Of a DNA stretch of 55,074 bases, positions 21,067-31,476 are shown piece after piece; position 1 is the stretch's first letter, and each line of letters starts with the position of its first letter. The DNA lies in assembly GCA_016098155.1 (NCBI GenBank), contig JAAAJB010000194.1:1-55074 (forward strand), given 5' to 3'. The notes under the pieces are model-generated. The model saw only the letters and a list, made by a program, of their open reading frames with translations. It had not been told where the DNA came from and did no database searches. Source of the stretch: Actinomortierella ambigua (taxonomy: Eukaryota > Mortierellomycota > Mortierellomycetes > Mortierellales > Mortierellaceae). A program made the position numbers and the translations under genes.

Positions 21067-21309
21067 CAAAGAGAGAGAGAAAAGAGAGCGAAAGAAGAGA
21101 AACAAGAACAAGCGAGAGAGGAGAAGTAGAGAGAAGAGAGAAAGGGAAGGAGGAGGGGTAAGCGGTGCCGACGGGTAGAGAGAGAACCAGGGAGAGAGGG
21201 GAGGGAGCAGGGGCAAGAAGAGGATGAGGAGGAAGTAAAGAGCAACGACGCGGACAAGGGCAAGGAGGAGGAGGAGGAAGTCAAGGGGAGGAAGAGGAGG
21301 AAGAAGAGG

Positions 21310-21343
<34 letters not shown>

Positions 21344-21530
21344 AAGAGGGGGGGATGAAGAGAGGGATGTGGGGGGAGGGATGAAGTAGGGTGGGTAGGA
21401 GAGAACAGACAAAAAAGAGAGATAGAGATAGAGATAGAGAGAGAGCGCAAAAGTAAAAGAGGAGAGAGAGGCAAAGAACGGACAAGGAAGAAAAAAAGAG
21501 AGAAAGAGAGAGAGAGAGAGTGAGCGAAAA
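20990..21530. repeat. Homopurine tract upstream of zinc-finger gene 2
   Basis: For about 540 bases the plus strand is almost entirely A and G, with GGA, GA and GAAA repeats and few interruptions; the coding strand of the zinc-finger gene is therefore pyrimidine-rich. An AT-rich ATTTAAATATTG follows at about 21538-21550 and could serve as a TATA element, which would place most of the tract in the transcribed leader. Such tracts can form triplex structures. Confidence 0.85.
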
Positions 21531-21544
21531 TCAGAGGAATTTAA

Positions 21545-22949
21545 ATATTGCAGTGGATGGGGATGGGATGTAGGGTGAGGATGGGCATCAGGAAGTGGAC
21601 GCAAGGGGAGAGGGGAATCATCAGCACATTGATGCACACACACACACATGAAGAGTGAGAAAGAGAGAGAGAGAATAAGAGAGAGAGGCAGAGAAACAAC
21701 CCCCCCCCCAAGGCACATTCTTGACTGGCTGGGCCTTCTCTTTTGCCCTTTTTTTTATTTTATCCTCCTGTGTGCCCTTGCCACTCCTCTCTCTCCTCCC
21801 TCTCTTCCCTCTACTCTTACTCGCTTCCACACATACACGCGCAGCCAGACACACGCTCTCATCACCATCCTCACTTTACGTTATGCACACACTCTCTCTT
21901 TCGTGCATTGACAGTCAGATGCTGGCCACGTCTGTGGATCATCCTCTTGATTTCTGTTCACTCTTGGCCGTCTCGTCTTCCCCTGGCACCACCCACCACC
22001 ACCACATTCACCCTCCTCCACCCCCTCTTTGCTTGTGTCCAGCATGCAGTGCAACATGAGCAACCACAGTGATCATGTCACGACAGCTATCAGTGGTGTA
22101 CAGTACCTCAGTGCCGTCTAAAATTGTCGCTTCCTAGGGGAGCGTCGTTCTCATGCAATGCCATTAACCTTCGTTGATTGTACCAAGTGACTTCAGTCAT
22201 CCTGCCCGCGGACCATGTGGTTGGTAGGAGAAGGAGAGGGGGGGGGACGACAAGCGGAGGGCGAGGGAGGGGAAGAGGAGGAAGTATCACATCGAGAGGG
22301 GCTTCCCGCCTTTTTTTTTTCTCACTCCACCTCTCTACTCTTCTTCCCCTTTTCGCCCTTTTCCTCTCCTCGGGGAGTGATTAAACGACGGATGGCCGGT
22401 CATGCGTGGCACAGCGTTGATCCATGTTGCCACTCGGTACCGCAGTCGTCTTTTACTTTATTTTTATTTTTTTTTTGCCACCAAGAGATCTTTGATGAAA
22501 CAAACCCGAGCATAGCCAGTTGGAACTCCTTCTTCTCTCAATTGTGAAAGGAGAGGAGACTACAAAAAAAAAAAAAAAACTTCAGGGACAATTCCCCAGA
22601 ATGTCCTCCACCTAAAAGGAGGGCCTAAAGAAAAGAAGAAAAAGGGGGTCCAAGTAAGAAGTGTCCCTCTGTGAAAGAGGGGTGGCATGTTTCTCTTCAC
22701 CCTCCCACCTTCCCTTGTGCCCTACCACCTCCCTCGCGTGCAAAAGGACAAAAATAGGTGCTGCTTAATGCGTGAAAGTAGGTAGTGCACAAGAACGACC
22801 GCGTCATTCGATGCAGGCAGTACCTTTGGCCTGTTTGTCTGGTGGCACAAAGGTTTCGTTTGACGCGATCATGGTACGAGGGGAGGGGGAAGTATCGTGT
22901 ACATTGGTGTACACGCGAAGGGATCAGTGCACTCTGTGCACTGCACAAG
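21545..22949. other. Intergenic region, no gene seen
   Basis: Contains pyrimidine-rich stretches (21740-21900, 21990-22060, 22300-22375), poly-T and poly-A runs (22455-22475, 22563-22580) and short tandem-like purine blocks. No reading frame here looks conserved or spliced. It holds the promoters of the divergent zinc-finger gene 2 and NDUFA13. Confidence 0.5.
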
Positions 22950-22957
22950 TGACGTCA
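22950..22957. promoter_or_regulatory. CRE-like palindrome TGACGTCA
   Basis: A perfect TGACGTCA, 113 bp before the NDUFA13 start codon. This is the classic site for CREB/ATF-type bZIP factors. A single match of eight bases may be chance, but its position is typical. Confidence 0.4.
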
Positions 22958-23069
22958 CAATTTTTTTTGGTTTGGACACAGCGCCGGGTGCATCTGTCCG
23001 AACAAAGATATTGCATTTGGCTCGATCGAGTTGAATGTGAATTGCACACACCCCTCACCAACTAGCATC

Positions 23070-24061
23070 ATGTCGGCACCAGCACAGGAATTGCCCCGCC
23101 CCGGTGGTTTCCCTGAGATCAAGTACAAGCGCAACATCCCCAAGGTTGGCCCCTCGGGTCTGACTCTTCTTGTTGGCATCACTGCTTTGTGCACGTTCGG
23201 TCTGTACCGCACTGGACAGGGCAACCTGGAGCGCAGGTAAATTGTCAAGAAGCTCCCCATTCCATCTCGCAGCGCACCTCTCCAGCAAAAAAATACATCC
23301 ATTCCTTCCTTCCTTGTCTTCCTCTCTTGTCTCCATACTCCTTCAATTCTTTTTTCAGCACTCAAGTAGTTAGGCGCATATGGACAGCCTCTCTCAGATA
23401 CAGATCAACAATTCTTGCAGCGGACACCCGGAGTAACAGCCAATCGACCTTGGGGGTGCACGCCGGACAATGTTCAGAGGCTCTACAAGGAGGATCTGTT
23501 CCGCGCGCGCTTTGAGAACACCAACACTCGTCTGGAGGAGACATGTCAATGGTCATTGAAAGCGTGTCTCTCCCCTTCCCTCCCCTTCCACCTTGTGCAT
23601 GCGCCACTTTCGGAGCAAAATTCCGAGGCTCGCAAGGTCGTATCCGGAATCGCGCCCGGAATGTTTTTTTTTGTTGGGCCAACATTTGATCAGAACACAC
23701 CTCAGATGGACGCTCTCTTAATCGTCTTCTCTTCTCTACTGACAAATGGAGTCATCTTCTTTTCTCCCCTTGTTACCTTGTTATAACATGTCCAACTACA
23801 ATCGTGCATCGTCATTTTTTTTTTCACGACCTAACCTGTCCTATGCATTACAATAGGGAATTGGAGCGCGAGAAGGTCTGGGCGCGTATTCACTTGGTGC
23901 CCATGCTGCAGGCAGAGGCCGATCGCGATACTTACCGTCGCGAGGTGGCTGACAAGGCTCGTGAGGCCGAGATCATGAAGGACGTCAAGGGCTGGAAGGT
24001 TGGCGAGTCTGTGTACAACTCTGACCGCTACCAGCCAAAGACTTATGCCGTTGTTCCTTAA
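23070..24061 (+). CDS. NDUFA13: NDUFA13/GRIM-19, mitochondrial complex I subunit
   Basis: Two exons, 23070-23236 and 23857-24061, give 123 residues. The N-terminus MSAPAQELPRPGGFPEIKYK, the single membrane span (about residues 30-50, LTLLVGITALCTFGLY), the basic joint NLERRELEREKVWARI, then PMLQAEADR and IMKDVKGWKVGES are diagnostic of GRIM-19, an inner-membrane accessory subunit of NADH dehydrogenase. An in-frame ATG 13 codons upstream (23031) would spoil the family N-terminus and was rejected. The 620-nt intron is long for this window and contains a coding-like block at about 23459-23545. The 3' end faces APC1 with 209 bp between stop codons. Confidence 0.93.
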
Positions 24062-24270
24062 AAAAATTCGCCTTTGATTATCATCTGCTTCTTCCCCCTC
24101 CTCCTCCACCGACTACTCGACATTTTTTGTTTTTTTTCCCCACTTCTCTCATCAAAAAAATATCCATTGGAGCAATCACTTTTTTTTCCCCTTTGTGTGC
24201 CCATAATGAACAAATAGATCTCAAATCGTCCTGTGTATTATGTTTGCTACAAAAGTTTCCTTTTTTTGAA

Positions 24271-27200
24271 TTATGGACTCTCAGTGTCGATCAGGTAATC
24301 AAAGACCTTGAGAGGGACATCTGCGCCAAAGGCGATGGAAAAGGCCTGCTTGAGGCGAAGCTTCTTGTCCTGAGGCGACATTTTCTGGAGCCGAGGATCC
24401 GTTTCCACCGTCTGCTGGATGGCCTTTCGGATGGCGCGCACGGTATCTGGGCCTGGGATCCGGTGAAACTCGAGCCAGACCTTGAACCAATCGGTTCTGG
24501 ACGACAGTGGTGATGAAGAAGAAGAAGAATAAGAAGAGGAAGAAGGAGAAGAGGAAGACGGTTTTGGTTGACCTGCAGCATCATCCGGGCGATCGGGGAC
24601 TGCTGCTGTTGGGGCTTCTGTTGTAGACTCTGTGGAGAAAAGACCAGTCTCAAAGTACACGCGGGCTTTGTGTTCAAACATGGCATGCGTGGCAGTGTCC
24701 TGCGACAACGAAGGCAGGGCAGGCGCATCGTCGAGCTCCATAGAATCCTCGTCCTCTAGTCGATCGACGAGCGGCGGTGCTGCATGCTGCTGCTGCTGTT
24801 CTGCTGCTGGTGCGAGGTAGAGGCCCTGGTGCCGCTCGAGGCATAGGTTGACCATGGCCAACAACTTTGTGACTCTTCGGATCTTGACCAAGGTCTCGCT
24901 ACCATCGTCGTCCTCTGGGTGATAGGAAGACGAGCTCGGATGGTGGTGATGGTCAGTATTGACTTTTTGCCAGCCGTTGCGCATCGTCATCGTCGACGTG
25001 TTGGCCTGCTCAAAGCGCGAGTTTTGCTGGCTGCGCCAGTGCTCATAGTACCGGCCCAGGATCTGGAGCTCGCGCAGGGACTGCCATGCGATTTGGGGTC
25101 TTTGCTGCCGTTGGTCGTCCTCCTCCAGTGCGATCTGGATCTCGTATAGCCATACATGGGCATCGAGCACCTCCACCTTGTCCATCGTCAGACACTCGTA
25201 CAGGACAGTGGTGAAATACGCCGCACGCGCATCGTCCTTTTGTTGCTGCCAAAGTTGCTGCCGCTGCAGCAGCAGTGCCGCTTGGTGGCGCTCATGAGGG
25301 TCTCTTCGCCATCCTTGGGTGCTCCCAATGGAGGACGACGATAAAGACGATGCTAATGGCTGGACACGACACAGATAGTTGGCGAACGCAGCTACATGAG
25401 GATCCTGAAGGAATGTCAGTCCAAAATCATCGCCGTATGAGGCTGACCGCTGTTCAGCCAGCCACGTCGCGTCTGCTCCACCGGTGGTAGCAGTGGCAGT
25501 AGTAGTGGTAGTAGAAGTAGTTGTGGTAGTGCTTGCCAGTGTTGTCATTGTCGTTTGTTGATGGATCCTGTTCTGAAAGGCGAGTGCGTCCATGCGGGCC
25601 CGTTTACGGCGCTGGGGCCCACCTTCCTCGAGCGCAGCGAGCGCGGCCGCCGCTGTGGCCGGGTTGTCCATGAGGACGCGTGGGATGGGCCGAGCGAGGA
25701 TACCGCGCATGCCGAGCAAGTCTTCGGTGTAGCTCATGTGGCCAATATGGCGCTTGACCAGGATGGACCGCGAGCGCAGGATGCGCCAGATCCGCTGGAT
25801 GGATTCGGGCGAGTCTTCGCCGTCCGTGGCGACCTCGAGCGTGATCGGCCAGTACCGTGGCCCTAGAATCTCAATCTTGGAGATTGTCGACAGGTCGGGG
25901 AGCAGACATGGAGACATGAGCTCGAGCCGCGACGGCGACTCGATGGGTTGGATGATGGCATGGCTGGCCTGGGTGCTGTTGCTGCTGTTGCCACTGCTGC
26001 TCTGGTGGTAGTAGTGGTGGTGCTGGCTCTCCATCGTGTCCATGGCAGTACTGGGAACAGAGTTTTTTCGTGGCAGGCCCATCTGGACATGGCGCTGAAA
26101 GACAACGGGTTTCAAGTGAACCCGGACAGGGACTGGACAGCAAGCTCCTGTGCTGGCGTCTCGCGTCACCAAACAGCGAGGCTCGACGGCCAGAACCCAT
26201 AAATGGCGAAATGATTGAAGGTGAGACCGGTTGTCCGAGGGTGAGCTCGGTAACCTAGGGTAGAGACTGCATAGCAACGCGGCAACGCAACGGTTACTTG
26301 TTCCGAGAGTGTACCCGCCACCTCCCAGGAATAACAGTCCAAGTGCCATATGGTACCCCATGTGGCTTCCATATGACACATCCGTCTTGACTCGGCGATG
26401 GAGTTTGCGGATCCGCCGCATAAAGTCGATCCTCCCCGAGCCTGCAACAATCATGGCGCTTGCAAGTATTGTCACGTCCAAGCAGGTCCTGATCGTCGAC
26501 TTTGTGATACTCTCCTCATACGAAGCGTCTATGGATGTAGAGGGAGACAATCACGAAGGGGGGCGGCGGGTCAGTAGGATGTTTCTTGCAATCTGCACAG
26601 AAAAGTGGCGTCAAATAAAGATGAAAATAAAAAGACACCTACCGAGAGGTGACAGGTCCATAAACAAGTCCGTGAACTGAAGAACACACTTGTACGCTGT
26701 TTCGTCGTTGCTGCCTGCGAATCGTAGACCAATGGCGTAGCAAGCGCCCGCGATGATGCTGTAGTACGACTGTCGGTATGTCTCGGACGATGGTAGCCCA
26801 GTGCCATCTTTGCTCCTTAGATACTCTGGGATATGTGAGAGTACCCAATCCTTCGTGGGGATGATCGAATCCCAGAGAATAATCGACTTGCAAACGACTC
26901 GCAAAAGTAATGTGTCCGGTTTGATAAAGTCGAGCATGTACGGTGTACCGGGGACATCAATCTTGGCCGCAATGGCGACGCTGCCGGTCCGAAGGTACAT
27001 GAGCCCCATCGCGACCACAGCACCAGCACCAGTCTGGTCGGCCGCCTTGGCTCGGAGATGGCCCTTGGAGGATGGGTTATCAGCCTTGGCGCGATTTGAA
27101 AGTCCACGGTTCCCGTAATGTCGGTCTAGTCCTGGGTGCTGGCTGCCGGGCATGTATCCGACTAGAACGTCCACCATCCGCATGTCACGCAGGCCCATCG

Positions 27201-30200
27201 GCTTGTTACCCTGTCCGAGCGTAATGAACCCCAGTGCGAACCCAGCTGCCAGTGAGTGGCTCTCCTGCATCATGTTGGGTGTCTCGCCGCCACTTTGGTC
27301 ACTCGGCAGCCCAATCTCATCCAGCATAATCTCTGCCATGCGGCGGTGAGACGATTCCATGTAGACAAGACCGATGCCTAGGATGGCGGCGACTTGAGTC
27401 ATGAATGACAGGCTGAGCTCAGACGAGCGCTGAGGAAGGAGGGCCGGAATGTGAATCGAGAGTAGTTTGGTGATCATCGTGTCCATCGTACCACAGTAGG
27501 TGCTTGAAAGTCCCAGCAAGAGGCCCATAGATGTCATTGGGTGCTTGGCTGTCAGATACCGCAGGACTTGGGGTCGCGCCAAGACGCGAAGGTGCCCAGT
27601 GAGGCCTAGGGCGCAAAGAAATCCGGCATGGGTACTATTGAGAACATCGGGGCGGTTGAAAATGATCCAGGAGCTGTTGACATCGGTGCTGTTGGGCGAG
27701 ATGCGCAGACCAGCTGCGACGCCGTTATGGAAATGCGACCATTCCACGGCGTTGTCACTTCCCAGGACCGTAGTATCAAATTCCGTCACACCATAGACAG
27801 GGACCAGGTTTACCGCCAGTTGGATGGGTGGAATCGGGAACTTTTGCGTTGTGACCGGCGTAGTCGTACCGTAGGTGAAGATTCCTCGACCTACAGGAAG
27901 GGCAAGTGTACGGAGTGCAACCTTACGAAGGATCTCCTGATGAATGGGTCGCAAGAGCTCTTCGTCGACGTTGTCCAGGGCCGTCTTGATCTTGAGGGTC
28001 GTTGAGGACCTCAGCATTCGTTGCACGTCTGCGATACGGCGATCAGATCCAAAACGCAAGTCCGTGATATCAGACTCGGCAATCTCTGTTCCTGTCGTCT
28101 CCACCTCTGTGTCAGCTTGCGCCAGATCCTGCTCTTCGCATATTGTGTGAACGTCTCGCTTGGCCGTATCGGCCTATTTAAGAGAGAATGGTAAGAACAA
28201 AGGAGGGGCAAAGTGTCAGTCATCACATGCTGTAAGAGGCAACTTTATCACACACATTCTTTGCATTGATATCATTCTTACCTGAGCGTGTTTAGCAGGG
28301 GTGCGAAGATATTGTCCAGAGAGAGTGCCCGACGAAGCTAGCTCGGCCATATCATCACGCCCAATGAATGCAAAGGTGCCAGGATCCAAGCCTGGAGGAG
28401 GGTGTCGTCTCCACCGCCAGATAGCTTCTTTGAGTGGAAGACCGACAGCCACAGGGAGTTGATTGAGCTGTAGCCTGGAAAACTTTTCATCTCGCATGGC
28501 CGTCACGACATCCCGTTCGCTGTCATATTCGGTGAACATCAGGGCGTTGTAAAATTTTTGAATCTTGCGAAGGCGGTCCAGCGGGGGGCGAGATCCCATT
28601 AGAGCTGGAGGAGATTGAGGGCTCCAACTAGCCACGATGCTGTCGAGTGAGGGAAATGGTTCGACAAGGTGGCGCTGCGACACGCGAGTCGCAATCCATT
28701 CAAGAATATCTGGTGGTTTGCGTTCGAATCCTTTGATATCGATGGTACCGCCCTCCGTGTAAACCTCTAGTGGACCAAGATTGTAAAAACCATCAGCAAA
28801 TGAACAAATTGAGCATGTGTGCAACAAGTGCATTGACCTATTCAATGACCATTTTGTACCTGGAGGCTTTGATTCACACGAAATACTGAAATCGCGACGA
28901 GCATAGTGGTCGACCCATGTGGACCAGCCAACCATCGTGGCCAAGAGCAGCAAAAGTGGCATCATGTTACATTCTGTACGAGCTATCACATCCAGATTTC
29001 GATCTTCGAAAACAAGGTGGAGTGCGACAAGGATGTACTTGAGGTAGGCATCGATGCGTTGTGCGTGTCTTGTTGCCGGTCCTTGTGGATGGACTGTAGC
29101 TAGCCTTTGAGCCCGCATGACCATTTCTTGATAGATGTTGCTCTTCTGAGCCGGCAGATCCCGAGAAAGACCCTGACGGAGACTTGGGTGCGAGTCTGCT
29201 TTGGCGTGGATGGTAGACTCGAGGAAGAATGCCCAATCCAAATCTGACATTTTCGTATTTTTCGATGAGAGCGTTGCCGCTGGTCTAGATGGCCCAGTTG
29301 AGGATATTGTCAAGGGTGTCAAGCTAGGTTCGCAGAACGATAGCAGTGTAGTGACAAAGTCGTCCCATTCGCCCAGTGAAGGGACATGTCGGTACTTGGC
29401 TTCTTGTCCAAAGTGAAGTGAAAGGAACCGCTGCCGCAGCTCGGAGAACAGATCGGTTGGCAACACATAGGCTACGGCGTCAAAGCACTGGCGGATAAGC
29501 GTAGACCTTGGTCGTAGTGCCAGCTGTACACGAAGCACTCGACCGTCGTCCAGCACAAAACTGACTCTATCTTCGACACTGTCTCTCATCAGCACAATCC
29601 GGGCCTCGGAATCTGGCGGTGCAAACTTTGACTTTAGGCTTCCGAGTAGAGCATCCAGAGCAATGGCCGAGAAAGAACTGCCTGATGGCTTTTTGCTATT
29701 TCGGCCATGATCGATCCGACAAAGATGAAACTCAGAGCCAGATCCTGTCCAAAGCTGTAGTTGGTGGTCCAGTGTGCATACCAAGACGTCTCGCTGAAAG
29801 GGCCTTGTAGCGACGACCGAGATGGCTGCACGTGCAGGCTTGGTCCATAGTTGGGTTGCCACGTCTCCTGGTCCAATGCTGTAAGCTGACAATCTGTCTG
29901 CCTCATGATCAAAAATGCAGATCACTGTCGACCCACTCAGACCGTGCGCCAAAAAGGCTGTTGACGACTCTCTAAACCACGACAAGTAAAGGGCACAATA
30001 CAAATATCAGTACAAGGAACGGGTCACAAGCATAGGTCTACCTTCCAACGGGGTCCCCCTCCCCTTTTCCGGATGAAAATACAACAAGACCCGCTCAGTC
30101 GTACATACGATACGCTTTGAATGTCGCTGTGAACTTCAAAGAGACCAGCGTCCACCTGCATCAAGAGATCAATGTCCATCTCCGAGTCGTCCATATTGAC

Positions 30201-31250
30201 ATCATGATCATTGGATGAATGGTGGTCCTGGTCGTTCGGTCCTCCGTACGGGATTTCGGGTCTTGGCTTTAGCACATAACGCCACAGGCGGTGTCTTCTT
30301 GCTTCAGAGTCGAATGTGAGGGCGATTTTCTCATCCTCCTCCGACTGCGACATGAACACGATATGCTGGTTTCGCCCCGTCTCATAGGAACGGCTGGAAT
30401 CCGATGTCTGGCTCAGGTCTGGTGGAGGGGTCGCGCGTTTAATGTGAATCTCCCGAAACTCTTCGATAGGGTCAAACATGTTGTAGAAGAGTGGCATATC
30501 CTCGAACGGAACGGCCTCAATGACGATGCCAAGACTCATTGGCCACGCGCGCCGAACGGCGATCGGCAAGGGCACCACCAGCACTTCTCCGTCGTGAAAG
30601 TAGACCTTGGCCACATTGCTGAGAAACACCACGAGAGCCTGTCGCATGCCGCTCATGGAGGCCTGAGGATGGAGTGGAGCATTGAATGGGTTTTCAGAGA
30701 GTGCTGAGTACGAGTATCGGTCGAAATCGAGAACAGACTCTGAAGCCCGTTCAAAGTCATCTAAAGGGTGTTGACGGTCACCTCCTCCTCGTCCTCCTCG
30801 TCCTTCGCCTCCTCCTCCTCCTGTTGTTGATCCTGTTGCTGAAGTGGGGGATGTGGATGTCCCCTGGCCGGCGTTGGATGTGAACCAGGCAAAGAAGGCC
30901 TGGTGGATAGGTTCACGTTCTGCCTCAAAACTGATGATCTTGCGGAGTACGCCGCCTTGGCTCCATATCACACGCGACCCATCGATGAACAGTTCAACAT
31001 CGTACCCATAGTCGAGGTTGGTGGCTGTGGAAGGGCCAAACACAATACCGCTGCGAGTCGGAGGAAACAGCTCATACGAAAGGTTTGACGAAGTGGCGTC
31101 GCGTGGAGGCGCAGCTGCTGAAGCACCCTGACGCGCCGAATTGGTCGATGTGGGTGATGGCGTTGTTGGCTCCGATACAGTGGCGGCAGGGTGGCTGCTG
31201 TCCAAGGATCCAAATGGGATGACTTCGCCCAACAACGTGATCTCCATGGC
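24271..31250 (-). CDS. apc1: APC1, largest subunit of the anaphase-promoting complex
   Basis: Predicted exons: 31250-30109, 29971-28860, 28766-28282, 28173-26643, 26528-24271, giving 2175 residues in continuous phase. N-terminal landmarks match APC1: EVIPFG near residue 9 and VELFIDGSRVIWSQGG near 85-100, the start of the beta-propeller. The middle includes GFLCALGLTGHLRVL, HPMTSMGLLLGLSSTYCGTM and SHSLAAGFALGFITLGQG, which are proteasome/cyclosome (PC) repeats. Exon 5 opens a last PC repeat with GSHMGYHMALGLLFLGGG, then YTLGTSNRCVAALLCSLYP and DNRSHLQSFRHLWVLAVEPR. APC1 is the scaffold of the mitotic E3 ubiquitin ligase. The 93-nt segment 28767-28859 is read as an intron although it has no stop. 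The C-terminal half has His, Gln, Thr and Ser runs. A longer frame to an ATG at 31418 was rejected because the upstream part is lysine-rich and unlike the family. Confidence 0.92.
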
Positions 31251-31476
31251 GACATTCAACGTTGCGTCCTGCACGAGCTCGCTGCGAGCTAATTCATCGT
31301 CAAGGGGGACGAGTGACTGCTTCCTTACTCGACCTTCTGGGATTTCCTGGCGACGGCAGAAACCCAGGAAGAGTGGTTTTTTTTTATATTGCACATATAT
31401 TTTCTTGCCTCGCCCCATCCTCGTCCACCTTCTCCCTCATCGCTACACATTCACCTTTTTTTTCCACAGTACAGCG
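31251..31476. promoter_or_regulatory. Divergent promoter of APC1 and PIG-O
   Basis: Only 226 bp separate the chosen APC1 start (31250, minus) and the PIG-O start (31477, plus). It contains a T-run followed by TATATTGCACATATATTTTC at 31382-31405, the only AT-rich block, which could serve either gene. Confidence 0.5.

Noticed and set aside
20932..21485. Long minus-strand ORFs of mostly Leu, Ser and Pro
   Set aside because: They are translations of the homopyrimidine tract; any frame through it is open.
31251..31418. N-terminal extension of APC1 to an ATG at 31418
   Set aside because: The added 56 residues are unlike APC1 and would place the start within 60 bp of PIG-O; the start at 31250 puts EVIPFG at the family position.
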